A stretch of 64,000 nt of DNA from Chryseobacterium sp. FH2 (lineage in GTDB: Bacteria > Bacteroidota > Bacteroidia > Flavobacteriales > Weeksellaceae), in assembly GCF_001045455.1 (NCBI RefSeq), contig NZ_LFNE01000001.1:124001-188000 (forward strand). Reading direction: 5' to 3'. The notes beneath the pieces are model-generated. The model was not told the DNA's origin. It searched no databases and was given only the letters and a program-made list of their open reading frames with translations. The position numbers and the translations under genes are program-made. Each line of letters begins with the position of its first letter. Position 1 is the first letter of the stretch. Shown one piece after another: positions 9,931 through 19,587 of this stretch.

Positions 9931-11397
9931 TTAGCCTTTATTTTTGAATGCTTCTAATGTTTTATATTTTTCTCTTTTATAATGCTTTACAATAATATCA
10001 AAAATTTTCTCTCTTAGTAAAAATCCTAATAAACCTAAAATCGCAATACTCACTACACCGCCAGCCATTCCGAAGAAATATTTTGAAACAGCGAAAACTC
10101 CCATCGGTAAAAGCATCTTCGGGACCAAAAGTAAAAGTGCCTTTAAATTAAAACTATTCTTCTGCCCAATCCTTTTTTCTTTAGAATTTAAATCTATTTG
10201 TGTTTTATTGAAAGCTCCTGACCACAGCGTAAACTGAGAATTGACACCAATATTATAAAGACCAGCTGCGAAAAACGTCACATACATTTCCCAACCAAAA
10301 TAAGCATAAAATAATGCCACGACCATACAAACTGCCGTTACAATATTCATCAGCCACCATTTTGCTTTTAAATATTCTTTATAAGGAACATTCAGCGTCA
10401 TCATCAAAGGATAGTAAGAGCTGTCAAAAGCAGGAACTCTTTGCCCAAACAAAAACTGGAAACCTCCTGTTACAAATAAACCCATAAACATCATCATTGC
10501 CGGAGTTTTATAAATAGGAGAAGTAAACATCAGCATTCCGTAAAAAACAAATAGAAAACTTCCCAGCAAAATGCCTTTTGTAACTTTATTGCGTCTCAGC
10601 ATTTTAACATCATTATTGATGAAGGTTCCTAGAACTCCATATTTATTTAAGAAATCAATATTTTCTGTTTTTCCAAATATTTTCTTTGCTTCAAGGCCCT
10701 GATCAAGATAAAATTCTTTACGGATATACCTGAAACAGCACCACCAAAAAACAACGAACAAAACTAATGGAATTACAGCTAAACAAGGTTCTCCGTAAAA
10801 GCTGTAAAAGATTGTTTCTGAGTAATCCAAAACGGGAATAATATGGTAATATCCTAATACCCCAATAATTCCGAAAATTGCTGCGATAATTATGGCAGCA
10901 GTTTCTTTATCATTAAAAAATATATTAATAAAATTATTTAGATAAAATAAAGAAGAGATACCAATAAGCCATGTTGCAACACTCAAAACATCATATCCCT
11001 TGAATAATGCAATTCCACAAAACGTAATAAAAAAGAAAGAATTCAGCCAACTAAAAGCTGATACAAACGTTTTTGCCAACATATAATTGACTAACGTATT
11101 TTTAGGAATATTTAAAGTAAGAAAAGGCTTTATATTCTGAGTAGGCATTTCCTGCCAAAGATATTTTACAATTAAATCTACAACCCAAGCAACAATTAAA
11201 AACCGGGAAGCCATTTTGAAAGGATCTAAATTTGTTTTTTCCTGCAAATAATAGAAAGTCACAAATGCACCGCCCACTAAACATCCTATGAAATTAAGAA
11301 TTCCAATAAAGCGGAGAATCTTCATTGCAAGATTCACTCCTACAGAAGTACCACGAAAAAAACTTTTGATTTCTAATCTTAGGAACTGGATAAACAT
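9931..11397 (-). CDS. ABC transporter permease, DUF5687 family
   Basis: 488 residues, with about ten to twelve hydrophobic segments distributed through the whole length and basic stretches between them. The beginning (MFIQFLRLEIKSFFRGTS) and general layout match the Bacteroidetes DUF5687 permeases, which pair with a lone ATPase. It is the first gene of the operon permease-ATPase-DyP. Inner membrane location is certain from composition. The transported compound is unknown. Confidence 0.85.
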   Translation of the reverse strand: MFIQFLRLEIKSFFRGTSVGVNLAMKILRFIGILNFIGCLVGGAFVTFYYLQEKTNLDPFKMASRFLIVAWVVDLIVKYLWQEMPTQNIKPFLTLNIPKNTLVNYMLAKTFVSAFSWLNSFFFITFCGIALFKGYDVLSVATWLIGISSLFYLNNFINIFFNDKETAAIIIAAIFGIIGVLGYYHIIPVLDYSETIFYSFYGEPCLAVIPLVLFVVFWWCCFRYIRKEFYLDQGLEAKKIFGKTENIDFLNKYGVLGTFINNDVKMLRRNKVTKGILLGSFLFVFYGMLMFTSPIYKTPAMMMFMGLFVTGGFQFLFGQRVPAFDSSYYPLMMTLNVPYKEYLKAKWWLMNIVTAVCMVVALFYAYFGWEMYVTFFAAGLYNIGVNSQFTLWSGAFNKTQIDLNSKEKRIGQKNSFNLKALLLLVPKMLLPMGVFAVSKYFFGMAGGVVSIAILGLLGFLLREKIFDIIVKHYKREKYKTLEAFKNKG

Positions 11398-11447
11398 ATT
11401 TACTTTTTTTACATTAGTAAATATATTATAAAATATGTTACAGAATA

Positions 11448-13097
11448 TTAGCCAATTAATTCTTTTGCCTGTGCCAATGCGGCTTCCGTAATTTTACTTC
11501 CTGAAAGCAATTGGGCAATCTCGTTCAGTTTTTCTTCTTCACTCAGCGGAACAATGGTAGACTGAGTTTTACCGTTAATATCCTGTTTTACAACTTTATA
11601 GTTATGAGTTCCTTTTGCAGCGACCTGTGCCAGATGGGAAATAACAATTAGCTGCATATCCTGAGACATTTCGCGCATCAAATTTCCGATTTCTTCGGCA
11701 ACTTTTCCCGAGACACCGGTATCAATTTCATCTAAAATCAATGTTGGAAGCTCATCACTTTCCGCAATAATTTTCTTTACCACTAACATTACTCTTGATC
11801 TTTCACCACCGGAGATTGCGGTCTGAATAGGTTTTAAAGGAAACCCGGAATTTGCCTGGAATAAAAGCTGAATGTTTTCTTTTCCAAAAGCGTTAAACTC
11901 TTGTGAACTTTGAAGCTCAATATCAACTCTTGCTTTTTCAAGGCCTAACATTTTAAGTAATCCTTCTGCTTTCTGCACAAAAACAGGAACACTTTTCTTT
12001 CTGTTTTTTGAAAGTTTATCTGAAAGTATCTGAAGATTTTTTTCTTTTTTAGAAATATTTTCTTCAATTTCGGAAATGTTAGATTCAAGCTCGGAAGCTC
12101 CTTGCTGCTCACCTGCCAATCGATCCCTGATTTCTTTTAATTCATTGATTTCAGAAACATTATGTTTAAGCAACAGAGCATTAATTTTATTATTAAGCTC
12201 AGATAAAAGAGCTAAGTTTTCGGGATTTATCTCAATTTTTTCGGCTTCATTTTCAAGCTCAGAAACAATATCTTTAAGCTCAACAAACGACTGGTCTAAT
12301 CTTTCATCAAGTTCGGAAAAACTGCTTGAAAGCTCGGAAATTTTTGAAAGCTTGCTTTTCGCCTCATTAAAAAAAGAAAAAATGCCTACTTCTTCCTGAT
12401 GAAACCTCAACAGAATATGTGCAAGATTTTCAGAAATTGCATCCGCATTCTCCTGAATGGAAAGCTGATTCTGCAAATCTTCATAATCTACATCGTCAAG
12501 TCTCAATTCTTCCAATTCATTCAGTAAAAATTTTTTGTAATCACTTTCTTTATTACTTTCAGAAAGCTGTACCTGAAGTTTTTTAAGCTGGTTTTTTAAG
12601 TTTTGAAATTCAGAAAACTCAAATTGATATTCTTCAATCAGTTTTTTATTTTCAGAAAGCCCGTCAATTATTTTAAACTGATATTCTGAAGTAAAAAGAT
12701 TAGAAGTTTCAAACTGAGAATGTATGTCGATAAGTTTTGATGATAGCTCTTTCAAAATATCTAAGGTCACCGGAACATCATTGATAAATGCCCTTGATTT
12801 GCCTGAAGGTAAAATTTCCCTTCGAATGATTGTTTGATGTTCATAATCTAAATCATTCTCAATAAAAAATTTTTTGAATTGATTGTTTAAAGAAAACTCC
12901 GTTTCTACAATACTTTTTTCTTCCGCCTTCGAAATAGATTTTACATCTGCTCTTTCACCCAGAATCAGTCTCAAAGCGCCCAGAATAATAGATTTACCCG
13001 CACCTGTTTCACCGGTGATTACCTGTAAACCATTGTGTAGTGATACTTCCAGAGTATCAATAAGAGCAAAATTTTTAATAAAGATTCTCGACAGCAT
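11448..13097 (-). CDS. recN: DNA repair protein RecN
   Basis: SMC-like ATPase involved in double-strand break repair. Residues 1-50 carry the Walker A GETGAGKS. The middle, about 150-370, is a long Leu/Glu/Lys coiled coil. The C-terminal head has the signature SGGERSRVMLVVK, Walker B LPTLILDEIDTGVSG and the His of VISHLAQVAA. Total length of 549 residues is typical. I chose Met at 13097 (MLSRIFIKNFALID) over the in-frame Met 12 bases upstream, because RecN proteins begin with this segment. A -7 box lies 28 bases upstream. Confidence 0.95.
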   Translation of the reverse strand: MLSRIFIKNFALIDTLEVSLHNGLQVITGETGAGKSIILGALRLILGERADVKSISKAEEKSIVETEFSLNNQFKKFFIENDLDYEHQTIIRREILPSGKSRAFINDVPVTLDILKELSSKLIDIHSQFETSNLFTSEYQFKIIDGLSENKKLIEEYQFEFSEFQNLKNQLKKLQVQLSESNKESDYKKFLLNELEELRLDDVDYEDLQNQLSIQENADAISENLAHILLRFHQEEVGIFSFFNEAKSKLSKISELSSSFSELDERLDQSFVELKDIVSELENEAEKIEINPENLALLSELNNKINALLLKHNVSEINELKEIRDRLAGEQQGASELESNISEIEENISKKEKNLQILSDKLSKNRKKSVPVFVQKAEGLLKMLGLEKARVDIELQSSQEFNAFGKENIQLLFQANSGFPLKPIQTAISGGERSRVMLVVKKIIAESDELPTLILDEIDTGVSGKVAEEIGNLMREMSQDMQLIVISHLAQVAAKGTHNYKVVKQDINGKTQSTIVPLSEEEKLNEIAQLLSGSKITEAALAQAKELIG

Positions 13098-13125
13098 TGA
13101 TAATAGCAAATTACTTTAGGTATTG

Positions 13126-13133
13126 CAAATATA
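13126..13133 (-). promoter_or_regulatory. -7 box of recN
   Basis: The minus strand reads TATATTTG (TAnnTTTG) 28 bases before the recN ATG, in the gap after the DUF4835 gene. This suggests recN can be transcribed separately. Confidence 0.6.
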
Positions 13134-13176
13134 GAACTTTAGAATTCAGAATTCAATAACCGGAAATTAAGAATTA

Positions 13177-14082
13177 TTATTTCCACTTACTCCATTTAGA
13201 ATCTGTATTCTTTGGAGAAAACATCATCATAAGCTGTTTCAAATCGCCAATAATAATTCCTCCGTTATTTCCAGAATTGTAAATATTAAAAATTTCATCG
13301 GCTTTATTCGACATGAAAAGGTCAAAGTAATAATTCTGTGTAAAATTATTCTCATATATTTTCAACTGCATTAATGCATCAAAAATAACTTTTTTAGCAG
13401 GGGACTGATCCTGGTTAAATAAATTATCTAAACCGGCTCTGTGATAAGTATAAAACGTAGTGCGCAACTGGCCCATATTCGGGCTCATAATCTCTTTTAT
13501 AAGCTGTGAACGGTTTCTCGGTTCATTGATTTGTTTCCAGCCTTCATAAGTATTCTGAGATTCCCCGTTTTGAGCAATCTGCTGAGCTTTCTGAAACCAT
13601 TGATTTCCACCCATCGACTGGAAACTGTCGGCATCATATCCTAAAATCAGATAGATATAAAAACTTACCACATCGATAAGGTTTTTTCCTGAAAACTGTC
13701 TTTCGTTGAAAATAAGATTTTCATTTTCAATATATTCAAAGCCAAACCTTCCGTCCTGAAGATTAATCAGCGGAGATTCATAATTTGTATTATAAACCGG
13801 GCGTACTGCCTGAATTACAATACTTCCTTTATATCTATTCCCATCTTTTTCAGCAATAATGATTGAAAAATTAGATTTAATTTTCTCAAAATTCTGAAGC
13901 TTTCTTCCTGTCCAGCTTGTATTGTTGATAAAATCCCGAAGACTTTTCTCCAACGCTTTATAAGCAGATTGGTTACTTCCTCCCAATTGTTGGGAGTTTA
14001 CCTGTACTGTCGCCAATAATTCCTGAGAAAAACTTGTCGTATATATGAAAAGCAGTAAAAATAAGCTTATAATTTTTTTCAT
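13177..14082 (-). CDS. DUF4835-family secreted protein
   Basis: 301 residues with a signal peptide ending near TTSFSQ (residues 14-19). The body matches the flavobacterial DUF4835 family: ELLATVQVNSQQLGGSN at the start, YIENENLIFNERQFSG in the middle and a C-terminal stretch on LKIYENNF. The function is unknown; it is probably periplasmic. In many flavobacteria this family sits between coaBC and recN, exactly as here, so the identity is well supported by context. Confidence 0.85.
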   Translation of the reverse strand: MKKIISLFLLLFIYTTSFSQELLATVQVNSQQLGGSNQSAYKALEKSLRDFINNTSWTGRKLQNFEKIKSNFSIIIAEKDGNRYKGSIVIQAVRPVYNTNYESPLINLQDGRFGFEYIENENLIFNERQFSGKNLIDVVSFYIYLILGYDADSFQSMGGNQWFQKAQQIAQNGESQNTYEGWKQINEPRNRSQLIKEIMSPNMGQLRTTFYTYHRAGLDNLFNQDQSPAKKVIFDALMQLKIYENNFTQNYYFDLFMSNKADEIFNIYNSGNNGGIIIGDLKQLMMMFSPKNTDSKWSKWK

Positions 14083-14118
14083 TGTTTAGTAAAAATTGAG
14101 AACGGAAATTTATTAAAA

Positions 14119-15321
14119 TTATTTTAAAAGTTGAGCTTCCATAAAATTGAGAATATCTTTTGCTACCTCATCTTTAGATTTTAAATCAAACTCCTTTTTC
14201 TCTGTTTTGGTGAATATTTTTATTTTATTAGTGTCATTTTTAAAGCCTGCGCCCTCATCTCGAAGAGAATTCAGGACAATCATATCAAGATTTTTCTTTT
14301 CTAATTTTCCTTTTGCATTTTCCTCTTCATTTTGGGTTTCCAAGGCAAAACCTACCAAAAACTGGTGATTTTTGTTCTCTCCCATTGTTCTTAGAATATC
14401 CGGGGTTTTTACCAGCTCAATCGTCAGACTATCATCATTTTTCTTGATTTTTTCTTTCGCAACTTCTTTCGGAGCATAATCCGCAACGGCTGCACTTGCA
14501 ATCGCAATATCTACATTTTCATAAAATTCAAATACTTTTTCAAGCATCTCTTTTGCAGAAGTAACTTTATGTAAATCAACACTTTTATCATTAATAACCT
14601 GAGAGCTGGGCCCTGAAATTAAAATAACTTTTGCTCCTCTTTTTGAAGCTTCTTCAGCTAAAGAAAAACCCATTTTCCCAGACGAATGATTTCCTATAAA
14701 TCTCACAGGATCAATTGCTTCATAAGTGGGTCCGGCTGTTATTAAAACTGTTTTTCCTTCAAGGGTTTTTCTATTATTTAAACTAAAAAAATCATCTATG
14801 GTTTTAGTAATAGTTTCCGGTTCTGCCATTCTTCCCTGCCCAATAAGCCCACTCGCCAGCTCACCCTTCTCAGCAGGAATGATGAAATGTCCGTAATCTT
14901 GTGCCATTTCCAAATTCTGTCTTGTTGAAGGATGCTGGTACATATCCAAATCCATGGCAGGAGCAATAAATACAGGACATTTTGCGGACATATAAGTTGC
15001 AATTACCAAATTATCACACATTCCGTGCATCATTTTAGCCAAAGTATTCGCAGTACAAGGTGCTACAATAATAACATCAGCCCAAAGCGCTAATTCTACA
15101 TGACTGTTCCAAGTTCCGTTATCGCTATAAAAATCTGAATACACAGGTTTTTTAGACAAAGTAGATAAACTTAGTTTAGTTACAAAATTCTCGGCATCCG
15201 GAGTCATAATTACCTGAACCTCGGCTCCTTTTTTCACAAAATCTCTTATCAGAAAATGAATTTTATAGGCGGCTATTCCTCCAGAAACAGCTATGAGAAT
15301 TTTTTTCCCGGAAACGCTCAT
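14119..15321 (-). CDS. coaBC: Bifunctional phosphopantothenoylcysteine decarboxylase / phosphopantothenate-cysteine ligase
   Basis: Carries out two consecutive steps of coenzyme A synthesis in the cytosol. The N-terminal CoaC flavoprotein half begins AVSGGIAAYK and contains the substrate motif FIAPAMDLDMYQHP. The C-terminal CoaB half, from about residue 185, starts VLITAGPTYEAIDPVRFIGN with the nucleotide-binding SSGKMG and the later KTPDIL. The 400-residue length is standard. It lies 36 bases upstream of the DUF4835 gene in the same direction and 123 bases after rpoZ, with a hairpin in between. Confidence 0.96.
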   Translation of the reverse strand: MSVSGKKILIAVSGGIAAYKIHFLIRDFVKKGAEVQVIMTPDAENFVTKLSLSTLSKKPVYSDFYSDNGTWNSHVELALWADVIIVAPCTANTLAKMMHGMCDNLVIATYMSAKCPVFIAPAMDLDMYQHPSTRQNLEMAQDYGHFIIPAEKGELASGLIGQGRMAEPETITKTIDDFFSLNNRKTLEGKTVLITAGPTYEAIDPVRFIGNHSSGKMGFSLAEEASKRGAKVILISGPSSQVINDKSVDLHKVTSAKEMLEKVFEFYENVDIAIASAAVADYAPKEVAKEKIKKNDDSLTIELVKTPDILRTMGENKNHQFLVGFALETQNEEENAKGKLEKKNLDMIVLNSLRDEGAGFKNDTNKIKIFTKTEKKEFDLKSKDEVAKDILNFMEAQLLK

Positions 15322-15385
15322 GTAGTTTTAATTTTAGAACACTAAATTACTTATTTTTTCTCAGAAACCGCTTTCATAAACAATA

Positions 15386-15420
15386 AAGGTCATAAAAGAA
15401 ACAATTTCCTTTATGACCTT
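15386..15420 (-). terminator. Hairpin between rpoZ and coaBC
   Basis: An 11-bp perfect stem (15386-15396 with 15410-15420, AAGGTCATAAA and complement) with a 13-base loop. The T-tract that follows on the minus strand is interrupted, so it may only attenuate read-through from rpoZ. Confidence 0.5.
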
Positions 15421-15444
15421 CATTTATAAAAAACATCTTAGATG

Positions 15445-15768
15445 TTATTTTCTGTCTTCAGTTTTTCTGAAGTAAACATCTCCGTTTAGCCATTCTTCAA
15501 TAGCAATAGAAGTTGGCTTTGGAAGTTTTTCATAATGTTTAGAGATCTCAATTTGCTCTCTGTTTTCGAAAACCTCTTCCAATGTAGAATTGTGAACGGC
15601 AAATTCATCAAGCTTATTGTGCAATTCTGTACGAATTTCAGCATTGATTTGCTCTGCTCTCTTTCCCATGATAACAATAGCTTCATAGATTGAACCTACT
15701 TTATCTTCAATCTTATCTTTATCGTAAGTGATAGTATTTACTTCTGCTTTTGTATCTTTTACACTCAT
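15445..15768 (-). CDS. rpoZ: RNA polymerase omega subunit (Rpb6 family)
   Basis: 107 residues of the flavobacterial omega/Rpb6 type. The helical core IYEAIVIMGKRAEQINAEIR at about residues 28-47 corresponds to the conserved omega region, and the C-terminus is longer than in proteobacteria (KPTSIAIEEWLNGD). It assists RNA polymerase assembly. It lies between bamD and coaBC, the usual place in Flavobacteriia, with its own -7 box in the 42-base gap after bamD. Confidence 0.88.
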   Translation of the reverse strand: MSVKDTKAEVNTITYDKDKIEDKVGSIYEAIVIMGKRAEQINAEIRTELHNKLDEFAVHNSTLEEVFENREQIEISKHYEKLPKPTSIAIEEWLNGDVYFRKTEDRK

Positions 15769-15798
15769 TTTGAGAAAATTATTTTATTTTATAGTTCG

Positions 15799-15806
15799 CA
15801 AATTTA
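15799..15806 (-). promoter_or_regulatory. -7 box of rpoZ
   Basis: The minus strand reads TAAATTTG (TAnnTTTG) 31 bases before the rpoZ start, in the gap between bamD and rpoZ. Confidence 0.55.
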
Positions 15807-15810
15807 CGAA

Positions 15811-16806
15811 TTATCTTTGAATTTTGAAAGTCGCTGCCGGCGGGGGTGTCTGAAGTGCTGCACTATCCCTCTGAATCTGCATTGCTTTCTTCTCGGCATC
15901 TACCTGATTTTTGATTTGCTCTTCTGTTTTTTGCTTGTCAGCAAGCTTATCCATCTCTTTTTTCTGCTTTACAGTCAAAGCTGCAATTCTTGCTTCAGTT
16001 TGTTTTTTTACAACAACGAAGTTCTTTTTTTCTCTTTCTAATTTTTCTCTTAAATCTAAAGCTGTTTTAGAATATTCAGTATTAGGAAGATCTTTTTCTA
16101 CTTGTCTTGTAAAAGCCAAAGCACTTTCAATACGTTCATCTTTAAGATCATAGACTGATTTTACAGCAAGCTCATAACGAGACTTCATGATGTAATCATA
16201 AATTTTTGGGCGAAGTTTTGTACTTGGGAAATCTTCCAGAACATTTTCTAAAGCTGTATTCGCCGCCTTATAATCTCCCATGTTGAAATATTGCCTTGCA
16301 TTTTCATAAGCTTTAAACTCAAGTTTGTAAGACAATTCATCAATCATTGTATTGATATTTTTAACCCTTTCAGAATTTGGATAATTATTTAGAAAATCCT
16401 GCAACTCATTAATTGCCAATTCTGTGCTGGTTTGATCCAGGTTATAATCCATTGATCCTTCATAGTAGCACAAAGCAGACAGGTAAGCAGCCTCTTCCGC
16501 CCTTGGATCTTTTGGAAAATTTATCGCAAAATTTTTAAACTGATGCCCCGCCAATTTATAGCTTTTGTCATAATAGTTTGCATACGCAGTATTAAAAGCA
16601 ACATTCGGGAAATCATCTGTCCCTGCAACAAGGTTGGTAAGCCTGTCATAAAGAGCTAGAGCGTTTTTCCATTTCTTCTTAGCAAAATTTTCATTCGCCG
16701 CTTTTAAGATAAAAGCTTTATCTGCGCTCTTCATTGCTTTGTCTTGCTGGCTAATACATGATGAAACCACTGCTACAGCAAAAAGACCTAAAATATATTT
16801 TTTCAT
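15811..16806 (-). CDS. bamD: Outer-membrane assembly lipoprotein BamD
   Basis: 331 residues. The lipobox VVSSC places the lipidated Cys at residue 17. Tetratricopeptide-type helical repeats follow, including AYANYYDKSYKLAGHQFKNF and AEEAAYLSALCYYEGSMDY, which define BamD (YfiO), the partner of BamA in beta-barrel insertion. The last ~60 residues form a Lys/Glu/Gln-rich coiled extension ending in a Pro/Ala stretch, longer than in enterobacterial BamD but common in flavobacteria. It is first in the bamD-rpoZ-coaBC-DUF4835-recN block. Confidence 0.92.
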   Translation of the reverse strand: MKKYILGLFAVAVVSSCISQQDKAMKSADKAFILKAANENFAKKKWKNALALYDRLTNLVAGTDDFPNVAFNTAYANYYDKSYKLAGHQFKNFAINFPKDPRAEEAAYLSALCYYEGSMDYNLDQTSTELAINELQDFLNNYPNSERVKNINTMIDELSYKLEFKAYENARQYFNMGDYKAANTALENVLEDFPSTKLRPKIYDYIMKSRYELAVKSVYDLKDERIESALAFTRQVEKDLPNTEYSKTALDLREKLEREKKNFVVVKKQTEARIAALTVKQKKEMDKLADKQKTEEQIKNQVDAEKKAMQIQRDSAALQTPPPAATFKIQR

Positions 16807-16854
16807 ATAAAAAATTCAACAGTTTTCGGATTATACAACCGATCTATTAATTTG

Positions 16855-16862
16855 CAAAAATA
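16855..16862 (-). promoter_or_regulatory. -7 box of bamD
   Basis: The minus strand reads TATTTTTG, 48 bases before the bamD ATG. This would give a short 5' leader of about 40 bases. Confidence 0.5.
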
Positions 16863-16909
16863 TAACTTTTTTGTCAATAGATTTTTTTTTATGAATATTT
16901 AACGTAATT

Positions 16910-17539
16910 TTAGTCTGCAGCGTATCCTAAAATTGCAAAAACACTAAGTAAAAGATTCATTCTCACTTTTTTCTCAGCCTCTTTCACGTAAGTTTCTTCA
17001 TTTTTACTGGGAACATACAGTTCGTAGAAATTTTTATTCCGAATCACAAACAGCGTAGAACCAATAATCATTGTGAGAATATCTTCCGGTTTGGGTGTAA
17101 ATGTAAAAACTCCTGATGTAACTCCTTTTTTAATAACATCATCCAGTTTTTTTACAAATAACTGATAAAAATCAAGCAATTCATCCTTCAGATTTTCGGT
17201 ATGACGGAGTTCCTGGGTCACAAAACCGTGGAAATAATTATATTTAAATAACTGAGACACAATATATTTAATGATTTCTTTCATCTGCATTTCAGGTTTA
17301 CCATCTTTTATAGTATCTGCAAATTCAGAAAAATTTTCCCTGGTTTTCAGTACTCTGTACTGATAGAGATAAGACATCATTTTTTCTTTTGATCCAAAGT
17401 AATATGAAATCATTGCTACATTAATATTTGCCTTTGAACAAATATCTCTCACCGACGTTCCCTCATATCCTTTTTTGGCGATAAGCTCTTCTGCAATATC
17501 TAATATATGGATTTGCTTCTCTGTAAATTTTTTCTTCAT
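16910..17539 (-). CDS. TetR-family transcriptional regulator
   Basis: 209 residues. The N-terminal DNA-binding domain has the TetR pattern IHILDIAEELIAKKGYEGTSV followed by the recognition region NINVAMISYYFGSKEKMM. The C-terminal ~150 residues are an all-helical ligand-binding/dimer domain without recognisable specificity. It is divergent from the TatD gene (97 bases between starts), which makes that gene or itself a possible target. The ligand is unknown. Confidence 0.9.
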   Translation of the reverse strand: MKKKFTEKQIHILDIAEELIAKKGYEGTSVRDICSKANINVAMISYYFGSKEKMMSYLYQYRVLKTRENFSEFADTIKDGKPEMQMKEIIKYIVSQLFKYNYFHGFVTQELRHTENLKDELLDFYQLFVKKLDDVIKKGVTSGVFTFTPKPEDILTMIIGSTLFVIRNKNFYELYVPSKNEETYVKEAEKKVRMNLLLSVFAILGYAAD

Positions 17540-17636
17540 AAATTGTAGTTTGAGTAAAGTTAAGAAATTTTTAACATAAAAATAAACGTTCGTTTAATAA
17601 TTTTAAATTAACTCTAAATAATAGTATTTTTGAATC

Positions 17637-18263
17637 ATGGAGTTTTTTGATTTTCATCATCATAAGAAATATATCAGTAATGGAATTTACAATGTGGAGA
17701 TTGAAAATATTCCGCCGCCCATCCCTTATTCTATAGGTATTCATCCAAAAGATATTAAATATAATGCTATTGAAAATCAATTGAAATGGCTTCAATCCAA
17801 CATTTTGGAAAACTGTTTTGCCATAGGGGAATGCGGCTTAGATTCTTTTGTTTCTATTGATCAAAAAATTCAGGAAGGTGTTTTTTTAAGACAAATTAAA
17901 ATTGCCAACGAAGTAAAAAAGCCTATCATTATCCATTGTGTAAGAAAATTTTACGAAGTGATTTCTTTCAAAAAATATGCGGAACAGCCCATGATTATTC
18001 ATGGTTTTAATAAAAAACAAAACATTGCAGAAGATTTACTTAAAAATAAATTTTATTTGAGTTTTGGAAAACCGCTTTTGTATAATTTATCTTTGCAGAA
18101 TACTTTGAGAATTATTCCTTTAGACAAAATGTTTTTAGAAACTGATAATGACGATTTTAGCATCGAAGAGCTCTATCAAAAAGTGTCGGAAATAAAGGAA
18201 ATTTCTCTGGAGAATTTAAACAAACAACTTTTAGAAAACTTAGAGACAATAAAAAATGGATAA
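17637..18263 (+). CDS. TatD-family metal-dependent hydrolase
   Basis: 208 residues, shorter than the ~260 of E. coli TatD but typical of the compact flavobacterial version. Metal-binding elements seen are FHHHK (residues 6-10), YSIGIHPKDI, the glutamate of AIGECGLD, the histidine in PIIIHCVRKF, and FLETDNDD near the end. Family members act as 3'-5' exonucleases or D-aminoacyl hydrolases. Its stop overlaps the tcdA start by eight bases, so the two are translationally coupled. Confidence 0.85.
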   Translation: MEFFDFHHHKKYISNGIYNVEIENIPPPIPYSIGIHPKDIKYNAIENQLKWLQSNILENCFAIGECGLDSFVSIDQKIQEGVFLRQIKIANEVKKPIIIHCVRKFYEVISFKKYAEQPMIIHGFNKKQNIAEDLLKNKFYLSFGKPLLYNLSLQNTLRIIPLDKMFLETDNDDFSIEELYQKVSEIKEISLENLNKQLLENLETIKNG

Positions 18264-18981
18264 ATACTGGCTGGAGAGAACGGAACTTTTAATTAAAGAA
18301 GAAGGATTAGAAAAGCTAAACAAAGCGACCGTTCTCGTTGTAGGTTTAGGAGGAGTTGGTTCTTTTGCTGCCGAATTTCTGGCAAGAGCCGGCGTTGGAA
18401 ATATGACAATTGTAGACGGTGACACTGTTGATATCACAAACATTAACAGGCAGTTACCTGCTTTACATTCAACTGTAGGAACGCACAAAGTGGAAGTGGT
18501 TGCCGGGAGACTTCTAGACATTAATCCTAAACTTAACTTAATCAAAATCAATGAGTTTCTAAACCCGGAAAGAATGGAAGAAATTCTGGATGAAGGAAAA
18601 TTTGATTATATCCTTGATTGTATCGACAGTGTGACACCAAAACTAAAGCTATTAGTTACAGCAAAAAGAAAAAAAATAAAAATTGTAAGCTCAATGGGAG
18701 CAGGCGGAAAATCTGATCCAAGTAAAGTAATGGTAAGGGATATCAGCAAATCTCAAAACTGTTTCCTGGCAAAACAGGTAAGAAAAAGGCTTAAAAAAGA
18801 GAAAATAAATAAAGGAATCAGATGCGTTTTCTCTAATGAACTTCAAAATGAAGAAAGCCTGAAAATGACCGACGGAACGAATTATAAAAGATCATTTTAC
18901 GGAACAATAAGCTATATCCCTGCAATTTTCGGGCTGTATGCCGCGGCTGAAGTGATTAATTATTTAGTGAAAAAAGACTAA
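18256..18981 (+). CDS. tcdA: tRNA threonylcarbamoyladenosine dehydratase (ThiF/MoeB-like)
   Basis: 241 residues of the E1-like ThiF fold. The nucleotide motif VVGLGGVGSFAAEFLARAGV is at about residues 28-47, and DTVDITNINRQLPA and the adenylation region follow. The GAGGKSDPSKV segment and the overall size fit TcdA (CsdL/YgdL), which converts t6A37 to cyclic t6A in tRNAs, rather than ThiF or MoeB. No CXXC zinc pairs are present, as in TcdA. It overlaps the upstream TatD gene by eight bases. Confidence 0.88.
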   Translation: MDKYWLERTELLIKEEGLEKLNKATVLVVGLGGVGSFAAEFLARAGVGNMTIVDGDTVDITNINRQLPALHSTVGTHKVEVVAGRLLDINPKLNLIKINEFLNPERMEEILDEGKFDYILDCIDSVTPKLKLLVTAKRKKIKIVSSMGAGGKSDPSKVMVRDISKSQNCFLAKQVRKRLKKEKINKGIRCVFSNELQNEESLKMTDGTNYKRSFYGTISYIPAIFGLYAAAEVINYLVKKD

Positions 18982-19088
18982 TATGTTTTGCCCCGCAGAT
19001 TAAACAGATGATTATATCTATTTTTATCTGAAAATTTTGTGAAGTCTGCATGACCCAAAATAAAAACTTATATATTTACATTCCGTAA

Positions 19089-19463
19089 ATGACAAATTTC
19101 AAATATCCCAGAACCGAAAAACTCAAACAAAAAACCGAAATTTCCTTGCTTTTTGAAAAAGGCAAATGGAGAACTTATGGGAATTTGAGAATAATTATCC
19201 TTAAAAACAAGCCGGCAACACCAGTAGAAACCACAAAATTTACTGTTTCTGTTTCTAAAAGATATTTTAAAAAGGCAGTTCAGAGAAATCGCATAAAAAG
19301 ACTTCTGAGAGAATGTTACCGCTTAAATAAAGATAAGTTTAAAGAAGCTTTTGGTGAGCAAACAGTCGCTATGCTTTTTTGGACATCTCCTGAACTCCCT
19401 CAAAAATTTCAGGATGTAGAAGCACAGTTTATCAAGCTTTGCCAGTCCCAAAAAAAATCTTAA
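19089..19463 (+). CDS. rnpA: Ribonuclease P protein component
   Basis: 124 residues and basic. It contains the family start YPRTEKLKQKTEISLLFEKG and the RNA-binding signature KKAVQRNRIKRLLRE near residues 62-76. It partners the RNase P RNA in 5' maturation of tRNAs. The start at 19089 directly precedes conserved sequence. No dnaA, rpmH or yidC neighbours are seen, so it is outside the classical origin cluster; this is normal in Flavobacteriia. Confidence 0.93.
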   Translation: MTNFKYPRTEKLKQKTEISLLFEKGKWRTYGNLRIIILKNKPATPVETTKFTVSVSKRYFKKAVQRNRIKRLLRECYRLNKDKFKEAFGEQTVAMLFWTSPELPQKFQDVEAQFIKLCQSQKKS

Positions 19464-19587
19464 TTTTTATGTTACAAATAAATCTACCTCATTCTTTAGG
19501 AATGCTTTATCGTTCTAAGGTTAAAAATTTAGTCTAAATCTTAGCATACTTTTTGTAACTTTAAGGGAAACAAATCTGAAAATTAAA